Origin: Neptunomonas sp.
GTDB lineage: Bacteria; Pseudomonadota; Gammaproteobacteria; Pseudomonadales; Balneatricaceae
DNA: 39,474 nt
Direction: 5' to 3'
NCBI RefSeq assembly: GCF_016744175.1
Contig: NZ_JADGEV010000038.1
Location: 1 to 39,474, forward strand
Shown here: one piece after another, positions 17,591 through 25,910 of the stretch
How the letters are laid out: every line of letters begins with the position of its first letter
Numbering within the stretch: the stretch's first letter is position 1
Position numbers and translations under genes: made by a program
Notes under the pieces: generated by a model
What the model was told of the DNA's origin: nothing
Database searches by the model: none
The model's input: the letters and a program-made list of their open reading frames with translations, nothing else

Positions 17591-19840
17591 TTACAAACCT
17601 TGGCTGTATTGTGCGTTAGTAGAGACAGTAATCATATTGCTCAACTGTTGCTGGGCGAGTTCATCACCTTTTAAGAAGTTTTCAAAGTGCGTTACCAACT
17701 GGGCTTTGTCTTGTTCTGCTTTTGATCCGGCACCAATGTTAGTCAGATCAATAAAGAACTCGTCAAACAGATCAGCCAGATCATTCACAACATCAAAGTT
17801 CAAGAACTGCTCATCGTTATAGATGCTTGGGTAGCCGCCCTTCTGCTTATCAATAGCAAAAGAAACACCTTTCACATTGGTAATGGTGGTGGCTTTTTCG
17901 CACTTGAGCATACAGCCATCTTCAATACTTGGTTTTTTACAACCCACAGTTTGCTGGAAGAAACACTGACGACTGGTCATCATCAGGATAGGGTGGTAAA
18001 TGCTGTAGAGCATTTTGAAGTTATCCGGGCGCGCAATATTCTTAATTTGCATACGGTTAATTTCATTTGAGATAAATGCACCCGCGCAGTTTAATTCTTC
18101 TTTAAACGTTAGCAATGCGTAGGAGTTGGTCGTATTCAAGAACGGACCCGCAATCCACTCGATATCCATCTCAAATGCTTTATAAGCCACACCTGTATTG
18201 TTACTAACAATACGGGCCGGACGAATTTCTTCAAGCAGTCTTACCGATTCATCGTAATCTTTACCAATTAATACAGCAGGGAACCATGGAATCAGGTGCG
18301 GGTTGCGCTTAAAAATATCGATATGTTTATTACAGTCTTTCTTCCAGCTTTCTGGTAGCTTGAAATACACATCAGCTGTTGTCAGTTCGCATAGATGTAG
18401 ATCTTTTTCATCAGCAATTAAGATCGACATTGTCGGTTTGCCAGGCGCTTTATTATGTTTTTCCAATGGAGCTACTTCAACCTGAGGAATGATGGCTACA
18501 GAATTGTTTAATAATAAGGCTGCTTGGTTCTTGAGCTCAGTTAGCTCTTTAAACGGCAGGCTAAGTGCTTCACCTAATCCATCACAATTGAAAGATTCAA
18601 TAGTGTAATCACTAATAGCGAAGTTTTTAAAGCGCTTTTCTAAAGCCGTTTGATCAATCGTCAGCTTAGTCGCTGGACTAAGTGATGATGTGGTTTGTAA
18701 TGTATATACTTTGTCATTATCACCAATGGTCATAGTTAAGCTTAAAGGCTCATCTAACGTACCCGAAAAAGTTAACGCTAAAGGTTGTTTAGCAATGCTA
18801 AGGTATTTGATTTTATCGGCAAGCTCTACCCCTAGATCATTTCTCTGAGCATACAACTCTTCTCTTGCTTCTTGGACTTGTACCACAGAAATAGCATTAC
18901 TTTTTTCAACCGCGTGGTGAACACTGTAATCACGCGGATTGTCGATAAACATATCCTTAGTGAGGTTTCCCTTTAAGAACGAATTCGTAAAGTCACGGTT
19001 AAACACACGGTGTAAGTTAGAATCATCGGCTAACAGTTGTCCTGTTTCAACAAACTGGTCAACTTGCTTGCGCCACGTATCAACGACAGTATAGACATAG
19101 TGAGCACCTTTGATACGCCCTTCTATTTTCAATGAATCTACTTGCGCATCGACTAGCTGTGGTAAATCAAAATAAGCAGAATTATCTTTCAAGTTTAGCG
19201 GGAAGCGATTACCCGCAGCGGTTATCTCATACTCATCACGGCATGCCTGGCTGCAGCGTCCACGGTTGCCCGAGTTTCCTACGCTCACCGAGCTGGAATA
19301 ACACTGACCAGAAAAGGCAATACATAAAGAGCCATGTACGAACACTTCTGTTAGTACATCGTGCTCATGCGCTAGTGCCGTGAGTGATTTTATTTCAGGT
19401 AGGTTTAGCTCGCGTGATAAGTTAACGCGTGATGCACCGATCTTTGCCAAGAATAGAATCTGGCCTTCATTATGTGTAGTAACCTGCGTTGATGCGTGGA
19501 TATCAAGCGTTGGAAAGTGTTTCTTAACGAGATTGAAAACACCTAAATCTTGCACAATGATACCGTCAATCCCGGAGTTCACTAGCTTGTTAAGCAGCTT
19601 AATCATGCCAGGGATTTCATGCTCAAGAATCACAACATTTAACGTCAAAAACACTTCGCAATCGTATTTATGTGCTAAACGTAAGATGCCAGTTAAGTCC
19701 TCAAAAGAAAGATTGGTGGCACGATTACGAGCGTTGAAGGTATCTAAGCCACAATAAACGGCATTGGCACCTGCAATAACAGCAGCTTTAATGGCTTCAA
19801 CATCCCCACCGGGTGCTAATAATTCAATCTTTCTACTCAT
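17591..19840 (-). CDS. rlhA: U32 peptidase-family protein, RlhA-like (23S rRNA C2501 hydroxylation)
   Basis: 749 residues. The N-terminal TIM-barrel-like domain opens with KIELLAPGGDVEAIKAAVIA. Four cysteines at 173, 180, 196 and 200 (C-x6-C-x15-C-x3-C, in HGSLCIAFSGQC and RGRCSQAC) match the iron-sulfur signature of the prephenate-dependent tRNA/rRNA hydroxylases. E. coli RlhA makes 5-hydroxycytidine 2501 in 23S rRNA; TrhP acts on tRNA. The long C-terminal part, with a second cysteine group (VGCKKPSIEDGCMLKCEK), favours RlhA over the shorter TrhP. The older label collagenase-like protease is probably misleading. First gene of a minus-strand run ending in LysE. Confidence 0.8.
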   Translation of the reverse strand: MSRKIELLAPGGDVEAIKAAVIAGANAVYCGLDTFNARNRATNLSFEDLTGILRLAHKYDCEVFLTLNVVILEHEIPGMIKLLNKLVNSGIDGIIVQDLGVFNLVKKHFPTLDIHASTQVTTHNEGQILFLAKIGASRVNLSRELNLPEIKSLTALAHEHDVLTEVFVHGSLCIAFSGQCYSSSVSVGNSGNRGRCSQACRDEYEITAAGNRFPLNLKDNSAYFDLPQLVDAQVDSLKIEGRIKGAHYVYTVVDTWRKQVDQFVETGQLLADDSNLHRVFNRDFTNSFLKGNLTKDMFIDNPRDYSVHHAVEKSNAISVVQVQEAREELYAQRNDLGVELADKIKYLSIAKQPLALTFSGTLDEPLSLTMTIGDNDKVYTLQTTSSLSPATKLTIDQTALEKRFKNFAISDYTIESFNCDGLGEALSLPFKELTELKNQAALLLNNSVAIIPQVEVAPLEKHNKAPGKPTMSILIADEKDLHLCELTTADVYFKLPESWKKDCNKHIDIFKRNPHLIPWFPAVLIGKDYDESVRLLEEIRPARIVSNNTGVAYKAFEMDIEWIAGPFLNTTNSYALLTFKEELNCAGAFISNEINRMQIKNIARPDNFKMLYSIYHPILMMTSRQCFFQQTVGCKKPSIEDGCMLKCEKATTITNVKGVSFAIDKQKGGYPSIYNDEQFLNFDVVNDLADLFDEFFIDLTNIGAGSKAEQDKAQLVTHFENFLKGDELAQQQLSNMITVSTNAQYSQGL

Positions 19841-19976
19841 TCTGGCGAACTCACTTTATTCTGGATACTTGCTTACGGCAGGTTTAGCGCGGAATTTTAA
19901 CGGGAACGAAAGAGTAATGCTATTGATAACCCATTTATACGAAATGTCACGTTTTTAGTGTGGTTAAGTTTTCAAT

Positions 19977-20038
19977 AAAAGGCTCCCAAGAGCGGATTAC
20001 TGCTTACTGAAGTAAGGTAATCCACATGGGGGCTTTTT
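19977..20038 (-). terminator. Large terminator after the OsmC-YcaO gene
   Basis: An extended hairpin: AAAAGGCTCCCA pairs with TGGGGGCTTTTT (outer stem with two G-U type positions), and inside it GGATTAC pairs with GTAATCC and CTTAC with GTAAG. T tracts exist on both strands, so it can work in both directions. It lies 10 bases after the stop of the minus-strand YcaO gene and isolates it from the U32 gene. Confidence 0.85.
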
Positions 20039-20048
20039 ATGAGAATCT

Positions 20049-22238
20049 CTAAAGAGGCGTTACTGATACCTCTCGTGCTTTATGTAGTTTTTTATAGCTT
20101 TCAATCAATCGAAGGTGTTTATCCAACCCTTCAAGTTTCATGCTTGTCTTAGTTAAGCCATAGAATTTAACGTCACCGGAAACAGAACCTACAACACTAT
20201 CCATCGCATCAGCGCCATACATTCTGACCAAATTTGGCAAATAGTCTTCCAGCTCAAGCTCTTCATCTAAAACAATATCCAGTACGACGTTAATAGCTTG
20301 ATAGAACAAGCCACGAGCCACCGTATTATTATTGAAGTTAATGTAATCTTGAACTAACTCACTGGCCTCTTCATATTGCTCAAGTGCCAAATAAATCAGA
20401 ATTTTTAACTCACCGATATCGAGCTGCCCCCATACGGTGTTTTCATCAAACTCAATGCCGATGAGTGTTTTAATGTCGGTGTAGTTATCTAACTCGCTTT
20501 CTTCTAAGCGCTCGACTAAATGTGCTAATTCGTCATCATCTAGCGAATGGATATTTAAGATATCTTCTCTGAAATAAAGCGCCTTGTTCGTGTTATCCCA
20601 AATAAGATCTTCAACAGGATAAATCTCCGAATACCCCGGCACTAAAATCCTGCATGCTGCGGCACCTAAATCGTCATGAACCGCTATATAAACCTCTTTT
20701 CCAAGGTCCGCTAGAATAGTCATCAAGTTGCTGGTTTCTTGCTCTGTCGTACCTGAGAAATCCCATTGGCAAAATTCATAATCATGCTTAGCACTAAAAA
20801 ATTTCCAAGAGATAATCCCTGTTGAGTCAATAAAGTGCTCAACGAAGTTATTCGGCTCAGTAACCGCCATGCTATTAAATGTAGGTGGAGGCACATCATT
20901 TAGGCCTTCAAAGCTTCGACCTTGCAGTAACTCAGTCAGACTACGTTCTAACGCCACTTCAAAACTTGGATGTGCACCAAAAGAGGCAAAAACTCCCCCC
21001 GTTTTTGGGTTCATGAGAGTGACACACATGACTGGAAATACACCGCCTAAAGAAGCATCTTTAACGACAACAGGGAAGCCATTTTCTTCTAACCCCCTTA
21101 TGCCTTCAAGAATATGCGGATACTGTTCTAAGATGTGTTGAGGAACATCAGGTAAAACGATTTCCTCTTCGATAATTTGTCTTTTTACCGCACGCTCAAA
21201 TATTTCAGACAGGCATTGTACTTGCGCTTCGTAGATATTATTCCCTGCACTCATACCGTTACTAAGAAATAAATTCTCTATAAGGTTAGAAGGGAAGTAT
21301 ACCGTTTGCTTATCCGACTGACGTATATAAGGTAAAGTACAAATGCCGCGTTCAATAAGACCAGAATTAGTATCAATTAAATTAGAGGCTTTAAGCTCAT
21401 CATCTGGATTATAAATTTCAAGGCATGCTTCATCCATGAGCCCCTCTGGCAATGCATCATCAGAGCCTGCTTTAAACCATTTTTCATCAGGATAGTGAAC
21501 GAACTGGCTGTTACAAATATCTTCGCCAAAGAACTGGTCGTTATAGAAAAAGTTAAAACTAGCACGCTCAATATACTCGCCCAGCGCTGAGCATAATGCA
21601 CTGTCTTTACTTGCGCCTTTACCGTTGGTAAAACACATCGGTGAAGCAGCATCACGAATATGCAGCGACCAAACATTCGGGACTATATTCCTCCACGAAG
21701 CTATTTCAATCTTAATACCGAGATCCGCGAGAATAGCGGTCATATTAGCAATGGTTTTCTCAAGCGGGAGGTCTTTACCAATAATGGTTGTATTAGTATC
21801 GTTGTCAGGCCGTCCAATGCTCATCAATGTAGCATCTTCATCCAAACTATCTACAGCGTCAATTTTGAATTCAGGGCTTTCTTGCACTACTTTTTTGACT
21901 GTACAACGGTCAATAGATCGCAATATCCCTTGGCGGTCACGATCAGAAATACTTTCCGGTAGTTCGACCTGTATTTGAAAAACCTGATTGTATCTATTTT
22001 CAGGATCCACAATATTGTTCTGTGATATTTTAATATCATCGGTCGGGATATCTCGCGCCAAACAATAAACCCGTACAAAATAAGCAGCACAAAGTGCTGA
22101 TGATGCTAAAAAATAATCAAAAGGACTTGGTGCAGACCCATCACCTTTATAACGAATAGGCTGGTCTGCTGTGACGGTGAAATCATCAAACTTTGCTTCG
22201 AGTCTGAGATTGTCTAAAAAATTTACTTTGATTTCCAT
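20049..22238 (-). CDS. OsmC-YcaO fusion protein
   Basis: 729 residues. Residues 1-140 are an OsmC-like domain (FTVTADQPIRYKGDGSAPSP, then FDYFLASSALCAAYFVR with its conserved Cys, and a second Cys in IDRCTVKKV). The rest is a YcaO ATP-binding domain with the acidic nucleotide/Mg motifs SALCSALGEYIERASF and EAQVQCLSEIFERAVKR, plus SFEVALERSLTELLQGR. A C-terminal helical tail follows. YcaO proteins use ATP to activate amide backbones; the E. coli member is linked to ribosomal protein S12 methylthiolation. The OsmC fusion is a known architecture in marine gammaproteobacteria and implies peroxide or thiol handling. Preceded by a SigZ-type sigma factor gene; GGAAAG lies upstream of the ATG. Confidence 0.88.
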   Translation of the reverse strand: MEIKVNFLDNLRLEAKFDDFTVTADQPIRYKGDGSAPSPFDYFLASSALCAAYFVRVYCLARDIPTDDIKISQNNIVDPENRYNQVFQIQVELPESISDRDRQGILRSIDRCTVKKVVQESPEFKIDAVDSLDEDATLMSIGRPDNDTNTTIIGKDLPLEKTIANMTAILADLGIKIEIASWRNIVPNVWSLHIRDAASPMCFTNGKGASKDSALCSALGEYIERASFNFFYNDQFFGEDICNSQFVHYPDEKWFKAGSDDALPEGLMDEACLEIYNPDDELKASNLIDTNSGLIERGICTLPYIRQSDKQTVYFPSNLIENLFLSNGMSAGNNIYEAQVQCLSEIFERAVKRQIIEEEIVLPDVPQHILEQYPHILEGIRGLEENGFPVVVKDASLGGVFPVMCVTLMNPKTGGVFASFGAHPSFEVALERSLTELLQGRSFEGLNDVPPPTFNSMAVTEPNNFVEHFIDSTGIISWKFFSAKHDYEFCQWDFSGTTEQETSNLMTILADLGKEVYIAVHDDLGAAACRILVPGYSEIYPVEDLIWDNTNKALYFREDILNIHSLDDDELAHLVERLEESELDNYTDIKTLIGIEFDENTVWGQLDIGELKILIYLALEQYEEASELVQDYINFNNNTVARGLFYQAINVVLDIVLDEELELEDYLPNLVRMYGADAMDSVVGSVSGDVKFYGLTKTSMKLEGLDKHLRLIESYKKLHKAREVSVTPL

Positions 22239-22368
22239 TTAAGTATTCTTTCCGGGATCGTGTGACGCATGAATAGTGAAGGAAAACATTTTAACACTAA
22301 CGATGGGAGTAAAACGAAGACATTCTAAAAGAGGTGTATTACAAAGCCACCACGTATTTACGAAATAG

Positions 22369-22911
22369 TTAGCAACGCTGGCAAAAAGTAGACTTTGTCT
22401 GGTATTCAATAACATTCCCATGCCGGTCTAGTTCTAAATGACAGCATGATTCAAATAACGAGCGTAACTGGACTCTACCTCGCTGCACCCTAGATTTTAG
22501 CGCTGAGTAACTAATGCCAAGTTCCTGAGCACATTTCTTTTGCGACTTCCCCTCAAGATCAACGGCAATAAGCAGCATGGCTACATCAGAAGGTAGGCCC
22601 TTGATAATAGGCTCTATACAATCACTCAATGGGTGCTGATCCAAAATCGAACCACTTTCATACCAAAGATCATCTTCAGTTAAATCTCTACGCCTGCCCT
22701 GCTGGCGATAGAAGTCAATAATGACATTACGGGCTATTGTAAAGAGCCAAGGCTTTAACTTCTCTTCAGTATTAAGAGTACCAACATGCTGATGTATTTT
22801 AATGAGTATTTCTTGTAACAAATCATCAACATCATCTGGGTTTGAAACCTTTGAATGTAAAAAACCTTTCAGCTTAGCTATGTACGCCTGCCAAATACTC
22901 TCAATATCCAA
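22369..22911 (-). CDS. sigZ: ECF-type sigma factor of the SigZ group
   Basis: About 181 residues from a TTG start at 22911. Region 2 is visible (DDVDDLLQEILIKIHQHV, KLKPWLFTIARNVIIDFYRQ) and region 4 (EGKSQKKCAQELGISYSALK, SRVQRGRVQLR). The protein ends in a tail with paired cysteines (ESCCHLELDRHGNVIEY, FCQRC) typical of SigZ. An in-frame ATG at 22986 exists, but the region it adds overlaps a terminator hairpin (22945-22969) and a non-homologous leucine run. The TTG has GGGG six bases upstream. No anti-sigma gene is adjacent; the cysteines may make the tail itself a redox or metal sensor. Likely targets include the OsmC-YcaO gene downstream (inference). Confidence 0.82.
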   Translation of the reverse strand: MDIESIWQAYIAKLKGFLHSKVSNPDDVDDLLQEILIKIHQHVGTLNTEEKLKPWLFTIARNVIIDFYRQQGRRRDLTEDDLWYESGSILDQHPLSDCIEPIIKGLPSDVAMLLIAVDLEGKSQKKCAQELGISYSALKSRVQRGRVQLRSLFESCCHLELDRHGNVIEYQTKSTFCQRC

Positions 22912-22934
22912 TTGATTACCCCAGTTGAATATTA

Positions 22935-22969
22935 CGTTAAAAACGCTCCTGCTTTTTAAAAGAAGGAGC
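22935..22969 (-). terminator. Terminator between the GST gene and the sigma factor gene
   Basis: On the minus strand GCTCCT (22969-22964) pairs with AGGAGC (22950-22945), with an inner CTTTT/AAAAG stem, followed by GTTTTTAACG. It ends the GST transcript and argues that the sigma factor ORF does not start at 22986. Confidence 0.75.
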
Positions 22970-23004
22970 AACACGGCGCTATACACATTTAAAAATATCT
23001 GAGC

Positions 23005-23709
23005 CTAACAACATCCACTCGCTTTACAGGTATCTAATGCCATGCCCGTACAAATATCATACTTTTTTCCCAAAAAGGTCTCATCAGATAGATAAAAAGC
23101 GACAAATGCTTGTGCAAAATTATCAGGCACTGCTTTTGTAGCCAGTCCAGATGCAAGCAGTTGCTCCTGCCATCTTTTAATCTTTGGGTAACCCAATAAA
23201 AAATCATAACCTGCGCACTGCTCGACGATAGATGCGCGATGAAGTAGAGGTAGCCAAGCGATATCAACCATACTCAACGTGTTTGTATTAAAAAATAGAG
23301 TCTTTCCTAAAACATTTTCGATAGCCGCAAAAGCACGGTTCAACTTTACGCTACGTTCTTCAAAGCTTTTCTCATTGGGGCTACGTTGTGCACTACATTG
23401 CACTAGATAGTTTTTACTCGCTAAGTAACTCCACGCTCTGTTAATGGCGCGTCGCTCATTAGTCATGGTGGAATCTAGTGCGGGGTAAGCCTCTTCTAAA
23501 TATTCCACTATTGCATCAGATTCAAACAGCGCTTCGCCTGACTCAGTAACAAGTACCGGCACTTGCCCGTGGGGCGAAATATTTAAAAACCACTGAGGTT
23601 TATCTTTTAGACTGATGTACTCGATTTCGTAAGCAATTCTCTTAGCTTCAAGAAGTGCAGTGACTCGCTGTACAAACGGACAAATATTGAAACTAATAAC
23701 TTTTAACAT
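23005..23709 (-). CDS. Glutathione S-transferase with cysteine-rich C-terminal tail
   Basis: 234 residues. The thioredoxin-like domain has FNICPFVQRVTALLEAK (Cys-Pro-Phe active site), the HGQVPVLV cis-proline and ESDAIVEYLEEAYP glutathione site. A helical domain follows. The C terminus ends in CTGMALDTCKASGCC, four cysteines not part of the GST fold. A strong GAGGGGAA ribosome binding site precedes the ATG. Omega/dehydroascorbate-reductase-like activity is plausible from the CPF motif. The gene is followed by its own terminator, then the sigma factor gene whose product also has a cysteine tail; shared redox or metal binding is an inference. Confidence 0.85.
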   Translation of the reverse strand: MLKVISFNICPFVQRVTALLEAKRIAYEIEYISLKDKPQWFLNISPHGQVPVLVTESGEALFESDAIVEYLEEAYPALDSTMTNERRAINRAWSYLASKNYLVQCSAQRSPNEKSFEERSVKLNRAFAAIENVLGKTLFFNTNTLSMVDIAWLPLLHRASIVEQCAGYDFLLGYPKIKRWQEQLLASGLATKAVPDNFAQAFVAFYLSDETFLGKKYDICTGMALDTCKASGCC

Positions 23710-23778
23710 ACGTTCCCCTCATTTCATTTAGCTTGTAACAAACAAGACGTTACTGAATGAAAAAAGACGCATTTTTTT

Positions 23779-23814
23779 TATATCGATTTAGGCGTTACTG
23801 CCTAAACCGATATA
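23779..23814 (-). terminator. Long hairpin downstream of prfH
   Basis: TATATCGATTTAGGC (23779-23793) and GCCTAAACCGATATA (23800-23814) pair over 15 bp with a 6-base loop. The single mismatch is A-C on the plus strand but G-U on the minus strand, so the structure has been kept for a minus-strand RNA, i.e. the prfH transcript, 28 bases after its stop. There is no immediate U tract; a T run lies further on. Terminator or 3' stabiliser. Confidence 0.6.
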
Positions 23815-23842
23815 TGTTTACTTGTGTACTACCACTCACAAG

Positions 23843-24469
23843 TCATTTTGATTCAGGAATGAAGTTTTCCCCTCTAAATATTCTTACTGGATTGCCGCGC
23901 TCAAGCTGCTGGTGGTGTAGCCAACGAGCCTTGTCTTGTTCGGACATTTTCACTCGTTTATCGTCTTCAAGTTTTTGAAAAATAAGTGCTTTGGCAAGCC
24001 GTTTATTAGCATGTTGACTTCGCTCACTCTCAACCCTGACAGAAATCCCAGAAACAATATGCGTAGCACGTATCGCCGAATCAGTAGTATTCACATGCTG
24101 CCCACCCGCACCAGACGCTCTACATGCCTGATATTCAATTTCACCCTCTAAGGAGGCCTCATTGAATTCATATACTTGACCACTAAAAAACCAGTTTTTG
24201 CGTTTATGCTTAGGTCTGAAAGGGCTTATGCAACACCACTGCATGCCCCCTTGCCATTGTTGAGCAAATTCCTTTGCTCCCTGACTACCTGAGACTATTT
24301 CGATAAGAATAGACTTAGGACAGTTCTTGTCTTTACTTGGAACAACTTCAATAACATTAAGTTTAAGAGCTTGTTCATTCGCCTCCTTTTCAATTTCTTG
24401 AAATGCAAGATGAACAGCTGCACCACATTCAGCAGGCCCTTGGCCTGAAGTTAGTTGCAGTAATATCAT
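23843..24469 (-). CDS. prfH: Peptide chain release factor H
   Basis: 208 residues from the ATG at 24469, which overlaps the rtcB2 TGA by four bases and has GGAGG nine bases upstream. A TTG three codons earlier is less likely. The peptidyl-tRNA hydrolysis motif GGQ is in [20 protein letters not shown], in a domain-3-like fold. The protein lacks the domain 1 and codon-reading region of RF1/RF2, as expected for PrfH. PrfH recognises ribosomes cut in the 16S decoding centre and releases the stuck peptide, so that RtcB2 can religate the rRNA. The genetic pairing with rtcB here is exactly that repair system. Confidence 0.93.
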   Translation of the reverse strand: MILLQLTSGQGPAECGAAVHLAFQEIEKEANEQALKLNVIEVVPSKDKNCPKSILIEIVSGSQGAKEFAQQWQGGMQWCCISPFRPKHKRKNWFFSGQVYEFNEASLEGEIEYQACRASGAGGQHVNTTDSAIRATHIVSGISVRVESERSQHANKRLAKALIFQKLEDDKRVKMSEQDKARWLHHQQLERGNPVRIFRGENFIPESK

Positions 24470-25647
24470 GAGGAACAACCTCCATTAGTCTTGAAGGTTA
24501 AAACTGGCCGGAGTCGAGCAATTACTTTAATTAACCCTGCACTCACCAAATCTTCGATAATAGACTCACACTTCTTATAAGCTTGAGGAGCTTCGTCATA
24601 TAACAGTTCTTTGTTTGTGCAAACTACACGGCTGCCTAATGCAGTGTGTAATAAGTCTTCTTTTCTGTATTTGTGGCTTAGCCTTGCTTGGCAGTCCCCA
24701 CGTTTCCATTTTCTTCCCGCGCCATGTGCAAGAGAATACAAACTGCTTACCAAACCACATGCATTGAAACTTGGATCATCCTCTTCAATAGGAGCAACTA
24801 AGTAGCTGTAATCCCCTCTTGAGCCAGGAATAACGACACAACCGTGATCTGCAGGCGTCGCACCTTTTCTATGTAACCACCCTTTGTGGTTACCAATTGT
24901 TTTCTCGGCGACCACATTGTGATTTACATCCAAGATACAATCCCCCGTTTCTCCAATCGAGGACAGAAAGCGCTTTGCAATGAACTCCCTGTTGAGTTCG
25001 GCCCACTTTACTGCACTTTCATGCTTTGCTATGTAGTCGCTAAAATCAGGAGAGTCGACCGGCAAGCCTTGATGGTTAAACCGTGAAACGTGATCTACAA
25101 GAATAGATTGCCCTAAACCTCGAGAGCCCGAATGAACCAATAGTAATAGCCGTTTTGTATCGATCCCTAAGCACTTAACGGCATTGGCGTCATATACTTC
25201 ATCAATAGCTTGAAACTCAGAAAAATGATTCCCAGCACCTATCGTACCTAAAGAATAATCATATTCAGATGAGCATATTCCTACCTCTTGCTGTCGGTTC
25301 TTTATCTCGTCAAACCAGCTTTCATCCAGAGGCAGCTCTACATTAGCAAGTTTTTTGGCTAGCTTCTCTGTATTAACTTTGGCTACTTTTGAAGAAGTTT
25401 GCCAAAGAGACATGCCACAACCGATATCGTTACCTACGAGTGCAGGGTAGATTCTGTCTGTAGTAAAGAATGCAGCACCAATAGGATAGCCACGGCCAGG
25501 ATGCAAATCAGGCATTCCTGCAACAAGAGACATCCCATCAAGTTCGGATGTTTTAATTAGTTGTTCTACTGCTAGCCCTTCTATCCATGTTTTATCAGAT
25601 GCAATTAGGCTGACTTTGTCAGTAATTTTTTGGACGGATTTGCCCAT
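24466..25647 (-). CDS. rtcB2: RtcB2-type 3'-phosphate/5'-OH RNA ligase of the PrfH system
   Basis: 393 residues. Metal and active-site residues are intact: Asp74 and Cys77 (VGNDIGCGM), His141 ([12 protein letters not shown]), His172 (VHSGSRGLG), His243 ([10 protein letters not shown]), and the guanylylated His308 ([12 protein letters not shown]). RtcB ligates RNA ends using Mn and GTP. Coupling to prfH marks it as the RtcB2 clade that repairs 16S rRNA cut by ribotoxins rather than the housekeeping RtcB. The ATG has no good Shine-Dalgarno element; the region just upstream lies within a stem (25651-25693), and a leader ORF precedes it. These features suggest controlled translation. Confidence 0.93.
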   Translation of the reverse strand: MGKSVQKITDKVSLIASDKTWIEGLAVEQLIKTSELDGMSLVAGMPDLHPGRGYPIGAAFFTTDRIYPALVGNDIGCGMSLWQTSSKVAKVNTEKLAKKLANVELPLDESWFDEIKNRQQEVGICSSEYDYSLGTIGAGNHFSEFQAIDEVYDANAVKCLGIDTKRLLLLVHSGSRGLGQSILVDHVSRFNHQGLPVDSPDFSDYIAKHESAVKWAELNREFIAKRFLSSIGETGDCILDVNHNVVAEKTIGNHKGWLHRKGATPADHGCVVIPGSRGDYSYLVAPIEEDDPSFNACGLVSSLYSLAHGAGRKWKRGDCQARLSHKYRKEDLLHTALGSRVVCTNKELLYDEAPQAYKKCESIIEDLVSAGLIKVIARLRPVLTFKTNGGCSS

Positions 25648-25650
25648 AAT

Positions 25651-25693
25651 ACCAATACCTATATGTAGGATTTATAACGAAAAACGTATTGGC
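25651..25693 (-). promoter_or_regulatory. Stem that would mask the rtcB2 translation start
   Basis: On the minus strand GCCAATAC (25693-25686) pairs with GTATTGGT (25658-25651): seven Watson-Crick pairs plus one G-U, ending three bases before the rtcB2 ATG. The proximal end of the 5' arm also overlaps by two bases a segment (25692-25698, GGCCTGC) that can pair with GCAGGTC inside the leader ORF (25760-25754). The arrangement resembles a translational attenuator; it is inferred from sequence only. Confidence 0.45.
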
Positions 25694-25742
25694 AGGCCGA
25701 TTGACTGAGCGAAAAGATAGGTAGGAAAGAGTTTCCAGTTAC

Positions 25743-25784
25743 TTAGCGGACAAGACCTGCAAAAGATAGCGAATACAATGTCAT
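25743..25784 (-). CDS. Putative 13-residue leader peptide of rtcB2-prfH
   Basis: ATG (25784-25782) to TAA (25745-25743) encodes MTLYSLSFAGLVR. AAAGGAG lies seven bases upstream, a far stronger ribosome binding site than that of rtcB2. It lies inside the transcript predicted from the 25830-25858 promoter and 95 bp before rtcB2. No known leader peptide was recognised. It could be a sensor of ribosome state controlling the repair operon. Confidence 0.5.
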   Translation of the reverse strand: MTLYSLSFAGLVR

Positions 25785-25829
25785 GATTTTTCTCCTTTGC
25801 AGTTAGATGGTTAATAAATATACGGCGGC

Positions 25830-25858
25830 ATACTAAACAATGAATAACATCAAATCAA
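25830..25858 (-). promoter_or_regulatory. Sigma-70-type promoter of the rtcB2-prfH operon
   Basis: On the minus strand TTGATT (-35, 25858-25853), a 17-base spacer, TAGTAT (-10, 25835-25830). Transcription would start near 25823, giving a leader of about 175 bases that includes the small ORF. No sigma-54 promoter of the housekeeping rtcBA type was seen. Confidence 0.55.
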
Positions 25859-25910
25859 GTACAATAAGTCTTCTATGCATGTTTTTTTGTAGTTCACATT
25901 TACACTAATA

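Noticed and set aside
21625-21978. Plus-strand ORFs inside the OsmC-YcaO gene
   Set aside because: Antisense shadows without recognisable domains or ribosome binding sites.
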